Shown here one piece after another: positions 33,497 through 42,579 of a DNA stretch of 64,000 bases (within the stretch, counting starts at the first letter, position 1; each line of letters begins with the position of its first letter). The notes below the pieces were generated by a model. That model saw nothing but the letters and a program-made list of their open reading frames with translations. It did not search any database and was not told where the DNA came from. Source of the DNA: Blastocladiella emersonii ATCC 22665 (taxonomy: Eukaryota > Blastocladiomycota > Blastocladiomycetes > Blastocladiales > Blastocladiaceae); NCBI GenBank assembly GCA_025594325.1, contig JANHCV010000010.1, forward strand, positions 1,488,001-1,552,000. Reading direction: 5' to 3'. The position numbers and the translations under genes are program-made.

Positions 33497-34471
33497 TCAT
33501 ATGTTCTTGCGAAAAACCGATCGTGAAGTGACCCACCCGCGCAGTGCAGTGCCAAGCTCGAACAGGCGCGCGAACCCGGCGTCGCTGAACTCGATGCAGG
33601 CCACATCGAGAGCCTTGACCGACTGTGACAAATGGTCGGCGAGAAGGTTTGCCGCCTCGTCAGTCAAACTGCACCCCATCAGCACGAGGCCTTCAAGCGT
33701 CAGAGGAGCAAGGTCCAGAATCGCTCGAACGCAACTGCCGTCGATGTCGGGACAGCGATCGACATAGAGGTGGGTCAGGAATGGGCCAAGAAGCCTCGGG
33801 AGAAGCTGCAGTGCGGTTTCGCTGCTGCCGAACGGAAATCCACTGAGAATCAGTTTTCGCAAGTCAGGAAGTGGGTGGTCGCTGGTCAGCGTCGCTTCCG
33901 CTTCGAGAACGAAGTCGTTGAGGGCATTCGTGCCGACCGAGTCCATGTCCAGACAGTTGAGCGACGGTGGAGCACGACGGAGCTGCGAAATGAGAGCTGC
34001 GACGTCGGCCCCCACACCGCGAAGCAAAAGTGACTCGATTGAGTCAGGAAGATGGCCGAAAAGACTTTGAAGTCCAAGAACCGGATAAAAAAGACCGCGA
34101 TCAGTGAACGCGTACGCGTCGGTGGTATGCTCCATGGGGAGGTCAAAGGCGATCCGACGTCGAAGTAAGTCAAATCGCCCGGTTTTGCTTGCGCGGTCAA
34201 CCGAGATACGCAGGACAAGCCGCTGGAAGGCTTTGTAGGCCTCGGGGATGTAGGCGCGCGGGGCGACGCGCAGATACGGCGAAAGTACGCTGAGGCCGGC
34301 GCCGCCCGCGATGTCGTCGTCGTGGAGTCAGACGGCCTCGGCAAGGATCTTGTCGACGACGAGCTCCGCATGGTTGCTGCGAGGGCCGATACATGCACAG
34401 CGCAACGAGCTCGAGCGCGGCGGCGGCGGCGGCGAGCGAAAATCGACGCGCGCGACGGAGCGGTGACACAT
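33497..34471 (-). pseudogene. F-box-like/LRR gene copy A, interrupted by an in-frame TGA
   Basis: One frame on the minus strand reads through an F-box-like start (HAELVVDKILAEAV), a TGA at 34330-34328, then LHDDDIAGGAG, RAYIPEAYKAFQRLVLRISV and GRFDLLRRRIAFDLPMEHTT. A leucine-rich-repeat part follows: LPDSIESLLLRGVGADVAAL, LPDLRKLILSGFPFGSSETA, LTLEGLVLMGCSLTDEAANL, SVKALDVACIEFSDAGFARL. The order and spacing match the start of the gene at 38148 (IPNVIVERILVAAAR ... GRYDLLEACRRLGAPIVLPL). The stop separates the F-box from the LRRs; without it the protein would be about 325 aa. Either the stop is a real mutation or translation restarts after it. LRR-F-box proteins select ubiquitination targets; that role is inferred. 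Confidence 0.65.
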
Positions 34472-34485
34472 TCGCGTCAGCCCGC

Positions 34486-35777
34486 GCTCACGTGGCTGTC
34501 CCATGATATCAGAACGCGTCGATTCGAGGCTTTCCGTTTCGTTTGGAGCCGACACGGCTCATGATGGTATTCCGACGTGGCGAGCTTGAAGCGGCCCATA
34601 GGTTCCTTGTTCAGCGAAATTTCGTGATGAACGCGACGCATCTCGCAGTCGACGCGCACTGCGAGTCCAGCCGATGCGAGACTAAGAGGTGAGCAGCAGA
34701 AACATGCTTGAGATAAACGCTGTGCGGGGAACACATAGTGTTGGATGGAGCGCGACTTGCACGTTCCGTGGAGAGACGGTAAGGTCCACAGGTGAATTTA
34801 TTGAGGGCTGGAACAACAAGCGACGGCGAAGGGGAGTAAAACTAGGAGAAGGAATGTACTCACAGCTGTGAGACCAAGAAGCCGGAACTCGAGAAGACTC
34901 GCGTCAGCCTTGGGAGTGCGTTGAGTGTTCGGTTGGGTGATCGAGAGCAGAACGAGCGGAACCGACCGCAAGGATGGGCACGCGCGGGTGGAAACCCCAC
35001 GGGAAGCAACATTCACGGTCACGTCTGATGTTTGGCAAAGTGCGCCGGGATCGACGGAATTAACATTAATGATAGTTGCGAAAGGTACCAGGGTAGCGCG
35101 TGAAGAGTTTGCGGTATTTCTCTAGCGAGTTGGGACCCATTTCCTGCGCCGAAAGGGTCATTTCCAATTGTCCGGCCCGCGCGGCACCAAGCTTGAACAA
35201 GTCTGAGAACCCGGTGTCGCTGAATTCGATCCCAGCTACATTCAAGGATTTGACCGACTGCGGAAGCTGGGCAGCGATGAGGCCTGCCGCCTCGTCAGTC
35301 AAGTTGCATTCCTGCAGCGAGAGAATTTTGAGCGTAGGCGGGGCAAGCTCCAAGATCGCTCGAAGGCAAGCGTCATTGACATCGCGACAAATCTTAAGCT
35401 TCAGAGCCTTCAAGCGCGGACCGATCAGCCGCGGAAGTAGCCGGAGTACGACTTCGCTGCTGCCAAAAGGGAACCCGCGGAGAGTCAACTCCTTCAAGTC
35501 AGGAAGTGGATGGCCGCTGGGCAACGTAGCGTCCTCCGGGAAAATGGGGTCGTCGACAGCCTCAGTGCTAAACGACGTTATTTTGAGAAGTTTGAGTGCC
35601 GGCCGAGAACGGCTGACGAGCGAGACAAGTGCCGGAACGTCGGCACCCACGCCGTTTAACAAAAGCTGCCCGAGCGTGTCAGGAAGATGACGAAACACCA
35701 GTTGAAGACCGGAGCTTCCAATGTCTCTGTTTTAACTGAGGATCGCTCACGTGGCATCCCATGATATCAAGACGCGT
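34486..35777. repeat. Direct repeats flanking LRR copies A and B
   Basis: GCTCACGTGG, 1-2 variable bases, then TCCCATGATATCA and ACGCGT occur at 34486-34519 and again at 35745-35777 in the same orientation. In copy A this lies about 350 bp upstream of the LRR part, with the F-box segment between; in copy B only about 50 bp. The two genes are therefore products of a duplication whose second copy lost the F-box segment. Confidence 0.7.
35066..35698 (-). pseudogene. LRR gene copy B, lacking the F-box segment
   Basis: This minus-strand frame of about 210 codons is a close paralogue of copy A: LPDTLGQLLLNGVGADVPAL, LPDLKELTLRGFPFGSSEVV, LRLLPRLIGPRLKALKLKIC, LKILSLQECNLTDEAAGLIA, SVKSLNVAGIEFSDTGFSDL, and a C-terminal LEKYRKLFTRYPGTFRNYH. 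The frame has no ATG near its upstream end and is closed by TAA near 35735, immediately before the block shared with copy A's upstream region. The F-box-like N-terminus is therefore deleted. It is probably a non-functional duplicate, unless an upstream exon supplies a start. Confidence 0.6.
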
Positions 35778-35882
35778 GATTTTTTTACTCGACTCGTCGA
35801 GATCAACAACTCCATCAAAAGACCTTGAATTTTGACCACTAAGGAAACCTGGTGTATTCAAATTTGTTGAAGGCGCTGCACG

Positions 35883-37184
35883 TCAATCATCGTCGTCTGA
35901 ATCATCGTCACACAAATGCATGTAAGGCTGATTCCGCCGCTCAATCAATCGCTGCTTGAGGTCGTCGTTCCTTGCCTTGTGAGAATCAAGGTCAACGCGG
36001 AGCTGATCCAACTTGTTCCACACGGTAAGAATAACCTCGAATCCCGGGTCGACAATCGGATTGTTGCCGATGTCGAGGAACCTCAAGGAAGACGGCAGCG
36101 CTTCGGCCAGCTTGATGGCGCCCAAGTTCCCGATGCAGTTGTTGCAGAGGACGAGCTCCTTCAAGAACGGCGGAATGCTCGCAACCAATGCAAGAACTTC
36201 CTGACTTGTCATTCCGCACCACTCAAACGATATGTGCGTGACCGTGGGCGCCAAGAGTTCCTGGAAGCTGTAGTAACAGTTGGCCGGATGTGTCGAGAAA
36301 GGCAAGCAGGTAACGGAGAGCCGTTTGAGCGAGGGAAAGGCATGCGCAACGCTGCCGGCCAACTCACGGACAGTCCAGTTGGCAACGATTTCCGCCTCGG
36401 TAATCGGTTCAGGGGCAAAGTTGTTCCCACGATCCATGGTCGAATAGTGCCATTTCGGAAGCGGTTTTCCAATAACGATTGTCTTGACGGCAGCACACGG
36501 CTCTGTCCGACCCAACGCAACGAGATCAAGCGCATCGTTGTCGAAGAGCGGGAGATCGTATTGCAGAAGCAAGCGAAGCTTTTCCAAGGTCTTTGGCATC
36601 GAATTCGCGAGAGTCGGGATGAACCGGGAGACAAAGATGTTGTCCACATCAATTTCATCGTCTTCACTATCCTCGTCCTCGTCCTCATCGTAGTAAGCAT
36701 TGGGAGGTCGCGCTGCCCGACAATCGTCAATGGTGAATGAGCGTAATGTTGAAGGAAGGCGGGTCGCAAGCGCGATGAGCGCCGCTTCGGTCAACTCGCA
36801 CTTGGTCAAGCCAAGCACTTCAAGGAGAGGAGGGAGGAACGCGAGGTGGGCCGCCAAAGCACCGTCAAACGTATCGCCTTGGATGGAAAGCGAAGTTAGA
36901 GTACTGGGAAGCCAGGACCTGGCCGGCATGAGGCAGCCGTGGCTGATTCGATTGATGACTAGCATGAGATGTGTGAGAGAATTTGGGAAAGTAAGTGATC
37001 GAAGGCGAGCCCAATCCAAGTCGCATAGGTTGAACCAGGCGAGTTTGATTTGGTCCGACTGAGAAAAAAAGTAGTTGAGGGCAAGGATGCCATCCATCGA
37101 GATTCGTTTTCCTGGTTCGGGGGCCAGGGACGAAGTGGAAGATGACGAGATATCGTGACGAGTGCTGCATCCGTGAACTCGCAC
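35883..37184 (-). CDS. Leucine-rich-repeat protein, possibly 5'-incomplete
   Basis: An open frame of ~433 codons with LRRs of the type LPSTLTSLSIQGDTFDGALA, LLEVLGLTKCELTEAALIAL, LPSTLRSFTIDDCRAARPPN, MPKTLEKLRLLLQYDLPLFD, SLKRLSVTCLPFS, TVTHISFEWCGMTSQEVLAL, FLKELVLCNNCIGNLGAIKL and SLRFLDIGNNPIVDPGFEVI. An acidic insert (YDEDEDEDSEDDEIDVDN) interrupts the series, and the protein ends in CDDDSDDDD. The frame has no clear ATG at its start; the first in-frame Met is in KRISMDG, inside the domain. Its first ~110 residues duplicate the end of the neighbouring F-box-like gene, so it may be the functional 3' part of a tandemly duplicated gene or a second gene without its own F-box exon. Confidence 0.6.
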   Translation of the reverse strand: MRVHGCSTRHDISSSSTSSLAPEPGKRISMDGILALNYFFSQSDQIKLAWFNLCDLDWARLRSLTFPNSLTHLMLVINRISHGCLMPARSWLPSTLTSLSIQGDTFDGALAAHLAFLPPLLEVLGLTKCELTEAALIALATRLPSTLRSFTIDDCRAARPPNAYYDEDEDEDSEDDEIDVDNIFVSRFIPTLANSMPKTLEKLRLLLQYDLPLFDNDALDLVALGRTEPCAAVKTIVIGKPLPKWHYSTMDRGNNFAPEPITEAEIVANWTVRELAGSVAHAFPSLKRLSVTCLPFSTHPANCYYSFQELLAPTVTHISFEWCGMTSQEVLALVASIPPFLKELVLCNNCIGNLGAIKLAEALPSSLRFLDIGNNPIVDPGFEVILTVWNKLDQLRVDLDSHKARNDDLKQRLIERRNQPYMHLCDDDSDDDD

Positions 37185-37198
37185 AACAGGAACTCTAG

Positions 37199-38148
37199 CT
37201 AATCGAGGTGCGGAGGCAAGTACGCGAAGTAAGAAGCCAACGGATCGTCAAAGATGTCTTCTCGAAGGGCGAGCCAAGTGAGACTGTTGGGAAGCCAAGC
37301 TCCGGCAGGCAACGTACAGCCGTAGCCAATGCGATTGTTGCCCAGGACAAGCCTCTTGAGCGACTTGGGGAAACTAAGCGCCCGAAGCCGAGTCCAGTCC
37401 AAGTCGCACGAGTTGAATACAGCCAGCTCGGTTTGATCCGAGTGCAAGCTCAAGTTGAGCGCCGCTATGCCGCGCATCGATATTCGTTTACCCGATTTCG
37501 GAGCCAAGTGCGTCGAAGGTTGAAGCTGCTGAAGTGCCAAGTCGCCCGAGGCGACGCGCGAGCCACGGCCCACCGGAATCTGGGCGTACGCGGTTAATCG
37601 GATGGATCGGGCCAACCGTGTAGAGAAAGGCGTACCATTTTGGTCCAAGTCGTAGGAATGCCATCTTCATCGCCGTAAGGATTCGGTTTCGAGTGGAAAG
37701 TGACCTCAACTTGCAACTCGCTACCCGGGTCAAGGTCGAGCAACACGGTCAGCTTCTCGTTGGGACGATGATAATAGATCTGTAACCCGGAGTCGCGCCA
37801 CCAGTCAATCGCGCAATAGTTCCGTGTCCGAGCCGCCCAAGTGTAGCCGTTGAGCGGCAGGACGATCGGCGCGCCAAGCCGGCGACACGCCTCGAGCAAG
37901 TCGTATCGGCCGTCGCGCGTCGCGCGGGAAATGTCGGTTTCCATCAGCACCGCGCGGACGGCCTTGATGACGAGCGGCACGTCGGCGCGGCGCATCACCC
38001 GAACGTACGCCTCAAGAGCAAGAAAGTCATCAGGCGAGTGCATGCGCGCGGCCGCGACGAGAATACGCTCGACGATGACGTTCGGAATCGGCGCCCGCTT
38101 CGGCGGCCCCGCGGGAGTTGCATCAAGTGTTCGTAGCGCTTCAGGCAT
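37199..38148 (-). pseudogene. F-box-like/LRR gene with a premature TAG, chimeric with its downstream copy
   Basis: Exon 38148-37636 starts MPEALRTLDA and has an F-box-like helix set (IPNVIVERILVAAARMHSPD, VPLVIKAVRAVLMETDI) and a globular part with YTWAARTRNYCAIDWWRDSG and VTFHSKPNPYGDEDGIPTTW. A 56-nt intron (37635-37580, GTACGC...ATTAAC...CAG) leads to the LRR part: KSGKRISMRGIAALN, FNSCDLDWTRLRALSFPKSL, LKRLVLGNNRIGYG and ASYFAYLPPHLD. A TAG at 37201-37199 follows. Past it the same frame still reads LEFLLCEFTDAALVTISRHLP, homologous to the next repeats, before meeting the second copy near 37130. The gene thus ends at 297 aa by a nonsense codon plus a duplication junction. Confidence 0.6.
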
Positions 38149-38544
38149 GGTTACATGAGCTGGCTAACATATTTGCAAGTCGAGGTGCTCGATTAAACCC
38201 GCCAGCAAGCCGAGCACGGGGGCGCGAGACACTTTCGTCTCACGCGTTGCGAAATCATGTGACCGATCGGTCAGCCGTGAGCTCCGGCGGAAGCCAGGGC
38301 GGCGGCGCCACGGCCGAGCTTCGATGGCCGGCGAACCCTTTCGGGTGCAGCGCCAAGGCGAAGGCGTTGCGAGATGAGTCGCGCGCTCGCTCGCCATCGG
38401 GCGCGCGTCCGAGCTGGTCAGTCAGCACGGCGGAGGTGGCGGAGCAGCAGACGCGCGGCGCCGAGCCTCGCCATGCCATAAGCGCCCCGCTCTCCCTCTC
38501 CCTCTCCGCTCCCGCACCCCACCTAGCTCTTCGCAACGTAAATC

Positions 38545-40089
38545 ATGTCAAACGAATCGCTGCATGCATCAACCGACGCCCTCGCGGCCAGCACCACCAC
38601 TGCCGTTGTGCCGACTGACGACGGCGACCTCGTCGCGCCCGGGTCGGTTTCCGCGACGTCGACAGCGCCGCACGTCACGGCGCCCGCCGCGGACGTGGGT
38701 CCCGTGCACCTGCTCGTCATCAGCCACGGGCTGTACGGGAAGCCCGACCATACCGGGTACCTCGCCAAGCGGTTCGCCGAGGCGTACCCGGACATTGCCG
38801 TGGTGCGTGACCCTTTGCGGGAGGTTGGAGTGGGTGCAAGGGACTGACGTGATGGTGTCGGTGTAGCTCAACTGCTCGTCGTACTCGACCGAGCTCACGC
38901 TCGACGGCGTCGACGCGTGTGGCGAGCGGATGCTGACCGAGGTGCGTTCTTCCCCGGAAACCCCCCGTCGAGCGGTCGCTCACACCCGCCCCGATACCCG
39001 TAGATTGAAGAATTCGAGGCGACGCGGCCAGTCAAGCAGATCTCGTTCCTCGGGTACTCGCTCGGCGGGCTCATCATCCGGTACACGATCGGCCGGCTGC
39101 ACCAGCGCGGGTACTTTGACCGCGTTGAGCCCATGGTACGCTTCCTCCCTCACAACCGTTCACCCGACCCGCGCTCACACTTGTATATCCCGTAGAACGC
39201 CATCACCATGGCGACGCCGCACCTCGGCGTGTCGGGCCGCCCCGCGTACATCGCGAACCTGATCCTGTACCGTTCGGGGTCGCACTGCACGCTGACGGAC
39301 ACGGACTACGGCGCGCCGCTGCTGTGGGTCCTGTCGGACCCGACCCTCCCGTTCATCCAGGGCCTGAAGCGGTTCAAGCACGTGCTGTTCGTCGCCAACG
39401 CCGTGGGCGACCGCACCGTCCCGTTCCTCTCCGCCTCAGCGCGCACCGCGGACCCGTACCACGGGACGGTGCACGAGCCCGTCGACCCTCTAGTCCCCGA
39501 GATCGTGCGCCCCGCCGCCGAAGCGCCCCCGCGCACGTTCCTGGGGACCGCGGGCGAGACGGTGGGGGCGGCGGCGCGCACGGGCGCGTTCGTGGTGCTG
39601 CTGCTTCCCGTGTTCACGCTGGTGTGGATCTTCCTGGCGCCGTACGGGTACTACCAGTCGCGGCGCGCACACGACCGGTTCACGCGCGGCGCGGGCGGCG
39701 GCGGTGTGGGCGGCGGGATCGCGAGCAAGGTGCAGCCCGTCGTCGACAGCGTGCGGCGCAGCTCCGTGTCCCCCACTCCGACGACCAAACTCGGGCTTGT
39801 GGGGCAGGACAGCCTGAGCGAGCTGGGCCACGGGATGCCTGAGGCCGAGGCGGTCGAGGCGGTGGTGCGCGCCGAGACGGCCGAGACGGCGGCGACTGGG
39901 GTGACGCCCGACGAGTACCGGGCGCGGATCGTGGACGCGCTCGACGCGGAGCTGCCGGGCCTGCGGCGCATCGACGCGCACCTCGGCGAGTGGCGGCACA
40001 CGCACGCCTTCATCGTGGTGCGCAACCCGGCCGTGCACATGGCGGGCGCGCCCGTGGTCGAGTATGTGGTGCGGGAGTTTGTGCGCTGA
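38545..40089 (+). CDS. DUF676 serine esterase/lipase
   Basis: Four exons: 38545-38802, 38867-38941, 39004-39135, 39196-40089, all phase 0, introns 60-64 nt (GTGCGT, GTGCGT, GTACGC; all TAG); 452 aa. After a 50-residue disordered start come VHLLVISHGLYGKPDHTGYL (oxyanion region), SSYSTELTLDGVDACGERML, and the nucleophile elbow FLGYSLGGLIIRY (GxSxG). NAITMATPHLGV follows, with ANAVGDRTVPF (Asp) and DAHLGEWRHTHAFIVVRNP near the end (His). A hydrophobic segment (VVLLLPVFTLVWIFLAPYGY, about residue 295) matches the membrane patch of yeast Rog1/YDL109C-type lipases. Expected activity: hydrolysis of mono- or phospholipid esters on ER or lipid-droplet membranes. Tail to tail with the p23 gene. Confidence 0.9.
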
Positions 40090-40171
40090 CGCTGATAGAG
40101 ATACCTCCCGCGTGGGTGATACACAAGAATGAGATGCGTTGAACAAAACGTGGGATGCGGGGCGGATACAA

Positions 40172-40348
40172 TCAGGCGGCCATGCGAGCCTCGTCCTCGA
40201 ACATGTGCTCGGGGACGACCTCGGGCTTCTTGCGCCCGCGGCGGGGCGACTCCTTCTTGGGCTGCGGCACGGGCTCGTCGTCCTCGTCGTCGTCGACCTC
40301 CTCGATGATGTTGTCGATATCGTCGTCGTCGCTGTCCTCGGCGCCCAT

Positions 40349-40397
<49 letters not shown>

Positions 40398-40980
40398 CCG
40401 CGGAACTGCGAGAAGTCCATGCCGCCGGGCCCGCCGCGGCCAGCCGCCATGCCGCGGAACATTTCCTCGGCGGTCATGCCACGCGTCGGGTCGGCCTCGT
40501 CGTCGGCGTCCTTCGCCTCGTCGTCGCTGTCGTCCTCGTCGCGCCAGCGGGCAAAGTCGGTCTTGAGCCACGCGGGCTTGGCCTTGCCCGCGAGGAGGCG
40601 CGGCCACCACGCCTCCTTGGCCTTGGCGAGGGTGACGTGGACGAGGCGCGGCTGGACGGTGTAGCGCGAGGCGTGCACGTCGATGTTGGCGTGCAGCGGG
40701 ATTTCGGCGCGGTAGAACTTGGGTTCCATGCCGGCGCCCGTGCCGCCGCCGCGCGCCTCGAAGACGACCTTGTCGGCGGCGAGCTCGACGCGCGGCGACT
40801 CGCAGTCGTGCACCTCAATGGTCAGGTACACGAGCCCCGCGCGCTGCGCCCACAGCACCGTCGGCTGCGCCGGGTGCGCCTTGGAGGTGCCGGGAGTCTG
40901 GACGCGGTGGAGGGGCGGGGCGTGAGCGTCGTCGAGTGCGGGGCGGGGGCGGCACGGCGCACGGTGCGTACGGTAGACAT
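40172..40980 (-). CDS. SBA1: p23/Sba1-type Hsp90 co-chaperone
   Basis: A 9-nt first exon (40980-40972, Met-Ser-Thr) and exon 40897-40172, joined over a 74-nt intron (GTACGC...CAG), phase 0; 244 aa. The CS domain has HPAQPTVLWAQRAGLVYLTI, VELAADKVVFEARG, YRAEIPLHANIDVHASRY and the signature AKAKEAWWPRLLAGKAKPAW followed by LKTDFARWRDED. An acidic linker, GMTAEEMFRGM, a Gly-Met repeat ([12 protein letters not shown]) and an acidic/basic tail follow. p23 stabilises ATP-bound Hsp90 with its client. The Gly-Met repeat is shared with the divergent DnaJ gene. The tiny first exon is chosen because MST followed by the HPxxxLWAQR block is typical of the family; the CAG acceptor is atypical for this window. 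Confidence 0.9.
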
Positions 40981-41794
40981 GGTTGCGGGGAGTGGTTGAT
41001 GCGTAGCGGGCAGCGTTCAAGGCTGACTGGGTGCGGTCTCAATAGAGCAGGGAGCGGGAGCGAGCGAAGCGTGCACCGCCGGGAGCGATCGCCCGCGGCC
41101 ACGCGAACGCGTCGGCGCGCGTCACGTGTCCTGAACGTTCGCGAAAGAGCAAGTCTTTTCCGCCCGCTCGCCACCGCACCGTTGCCGCCGCCCCTACAAA
41201 GGCGCTCGCTCCCCCGCGCCGTCCCTGATCCGCTCCCGCATCACATCACATCACACCCACACTTTCTGCTACGCAATCAACGCCATGGCCGGAAAGGACT
41301 ACTACGCGATCCTCGGCGTCGCCAAGTCGGCGACCGACGACGAGCTCAAGAAGGCGTACCGCAAGCTGGCGCTCAAGCACCACCCGGACCGCAACCCCGA
41401 CGACCCGTCGGCGCAGCGCAAGTTCCAGGAGCTGTCCGAGGCCTACGAGGTGCTCTCGGACCCCAACAAGCGCACCATCTACGACACGTACGGCGAGGAC
41501 GGCCTCAAGGGCGTGCCGCCGCCCGACGCTGCTGGGGGTGCCGGCGGGTTCCCGGGCGCCGGTGGGATGCCCGGCGGGTTCGGCGGCATGCCCGGCGGCC
41601 ACACCTTCACCTTCTCGACGGGCGGCGGCAGCGGGCGACCGGGCGCCGCGGGCGGGTTCCGCCCATCAGCCGCCGACGATATCTTCCGCCAGTTCTTCTC
41701 GCAATTCGGCGGCGCGGGCGGCGCGGGCGACGACGACGACATGTTCGCGGGTCTGTTCGGCGCCGGCGGCGCGGGACGACGCGCAGCTGGCGGG

Positions 41795-41829
<35 letters not shown>

Positions 41830-41855
41830 TATGGGTGGCATGCCCGGCATGGGCG
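40342..41855. repeat. Inverted (CCGCCCATG)n arrays in p23 and DnaJ
   Basis: The Gly-Gly-Met codons of p23 (40342-40400) and of DnaJ (41792-41855) are the same nonamer repeat on opposite strands. About 35 bases are identical as an inverted repeat, 1.4 kb apart and flanking the shared promoter. Both arrays code for Gly-Met linkers in co-chaperones. Confidence 0.75.
41133..41145. promoter_or_regulatory. Perfect three-unit heat-shock element in the p23/DnaJ bidirectional promoter
   Basis: GAACGTTCGCGAA is an exact GAAnnTTCnnGAA, the binding site of the heat-shock factor Hsf1. It lies 152 bp before the DnaJ ATG and 153 bp before the p23 ATG, almost exactly in the middle. A CACGTG at 41123-41128 and ACGCGT at 41107-41112 are next to it, and CTACAAAGG near 41213 may serve as a TATA-like box for DnaJ. 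Confidence 0.85.
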
Positions 41856-42448
41856 GCGCCTGGCCACCACGCGCGGGCGGTAACGCGGGACGCGGCGCAC
41901 GGTCCGGGTCGGCGGACCCGTCGGTCGTGTCGCGCAAGCTGCCGCTGTCGCTCGAGGACCTGTACCGCGGCACGACCAAGAAGCTCAAGGTGACGCGCAC
42001 CACGCTGGCCGGCACCGCCTCGGACAAGGTGCTCGAGGTGCACGTGAAGCCCGGGTGGAAGGCCGGCACCAAGGTCAAGTTTCCCGGCGAGGGCGACGAG
42101 CTGCCCGACGGGACGGTCCAGACCATCGAGTTTGTGATTGACGAGAAGCCGCACCCGGTCTTCAAGCGCCAGGGCGACGACCTCGTCGTCGCGCTCGACC
42201 TGTCCCTCGCCGAGGCCCTGACGGGGTTCGCGCGCGTCGTCAAGACGCTCGACGACCGCAACCTCAAGATCGCGTCCGACAAGGTGTCGTCGCACGGCCA
42301 GACGATGCGGTTCCGCGGCGAGGGCATGCCCGTGTCCAAGTCCCCCGGCGCCAAGGGCGACCTCGTCGTCAACATCACCGTCAAGTTCCCAACGGCCGTC
42401 CCCGAAGCCAAGAAGGACGAGATCCGCCGCGTCCTCGCAGGCCTGTGA
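41285..42448 (+). CDS. Type II DnaJ/Hsp40 co-chaperone (Sis1/DNAJB-like)
   Basis: Intronless, 387 aa. The J domain occupies residues 4-70 ([23 protein letters not shown] in [30 protein letters not shown]). A long Gly/Phe/Met-rich region follows, including [23 protein letters not shown] and a GGMGGM array. There is no zinc-finger, so it is type II. The C-terminal substrate-binding domains begin [20 protein letters not shown] and include [19 protein letters not shown] and [33 protein letters not shown] and [13 protein letters not shown] complete the Sis1-like fold. It presents substrates to Hsp70 and stimulates its ATPase in cytosol and nucleus. The shared heat-shock element predicts co-induction with p23. 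Confidence 0.95.
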
Positions 42449-42579
42449 TCTGGTGCTCGTTCTCGCACCCAACCCACTCGATGATTGTACATATACAGGG
42501 CGCTTACGACGTCCGAGATTCTGTCTCCTCAGCACCTTTACCGTGGAACTCGAATCTCGGGGCTTGAGCCGCTGGCGTT

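Noticed and set aside
40898-40971. p23 start placed at an in-frame codon further upstream (41020) without an intron
   Set aside because: That gives a ~40-residue N-terminal extension not seen in p23 proteins; the tiny Met-Ser-Thr exon plus intron gives the expected N-terminus.
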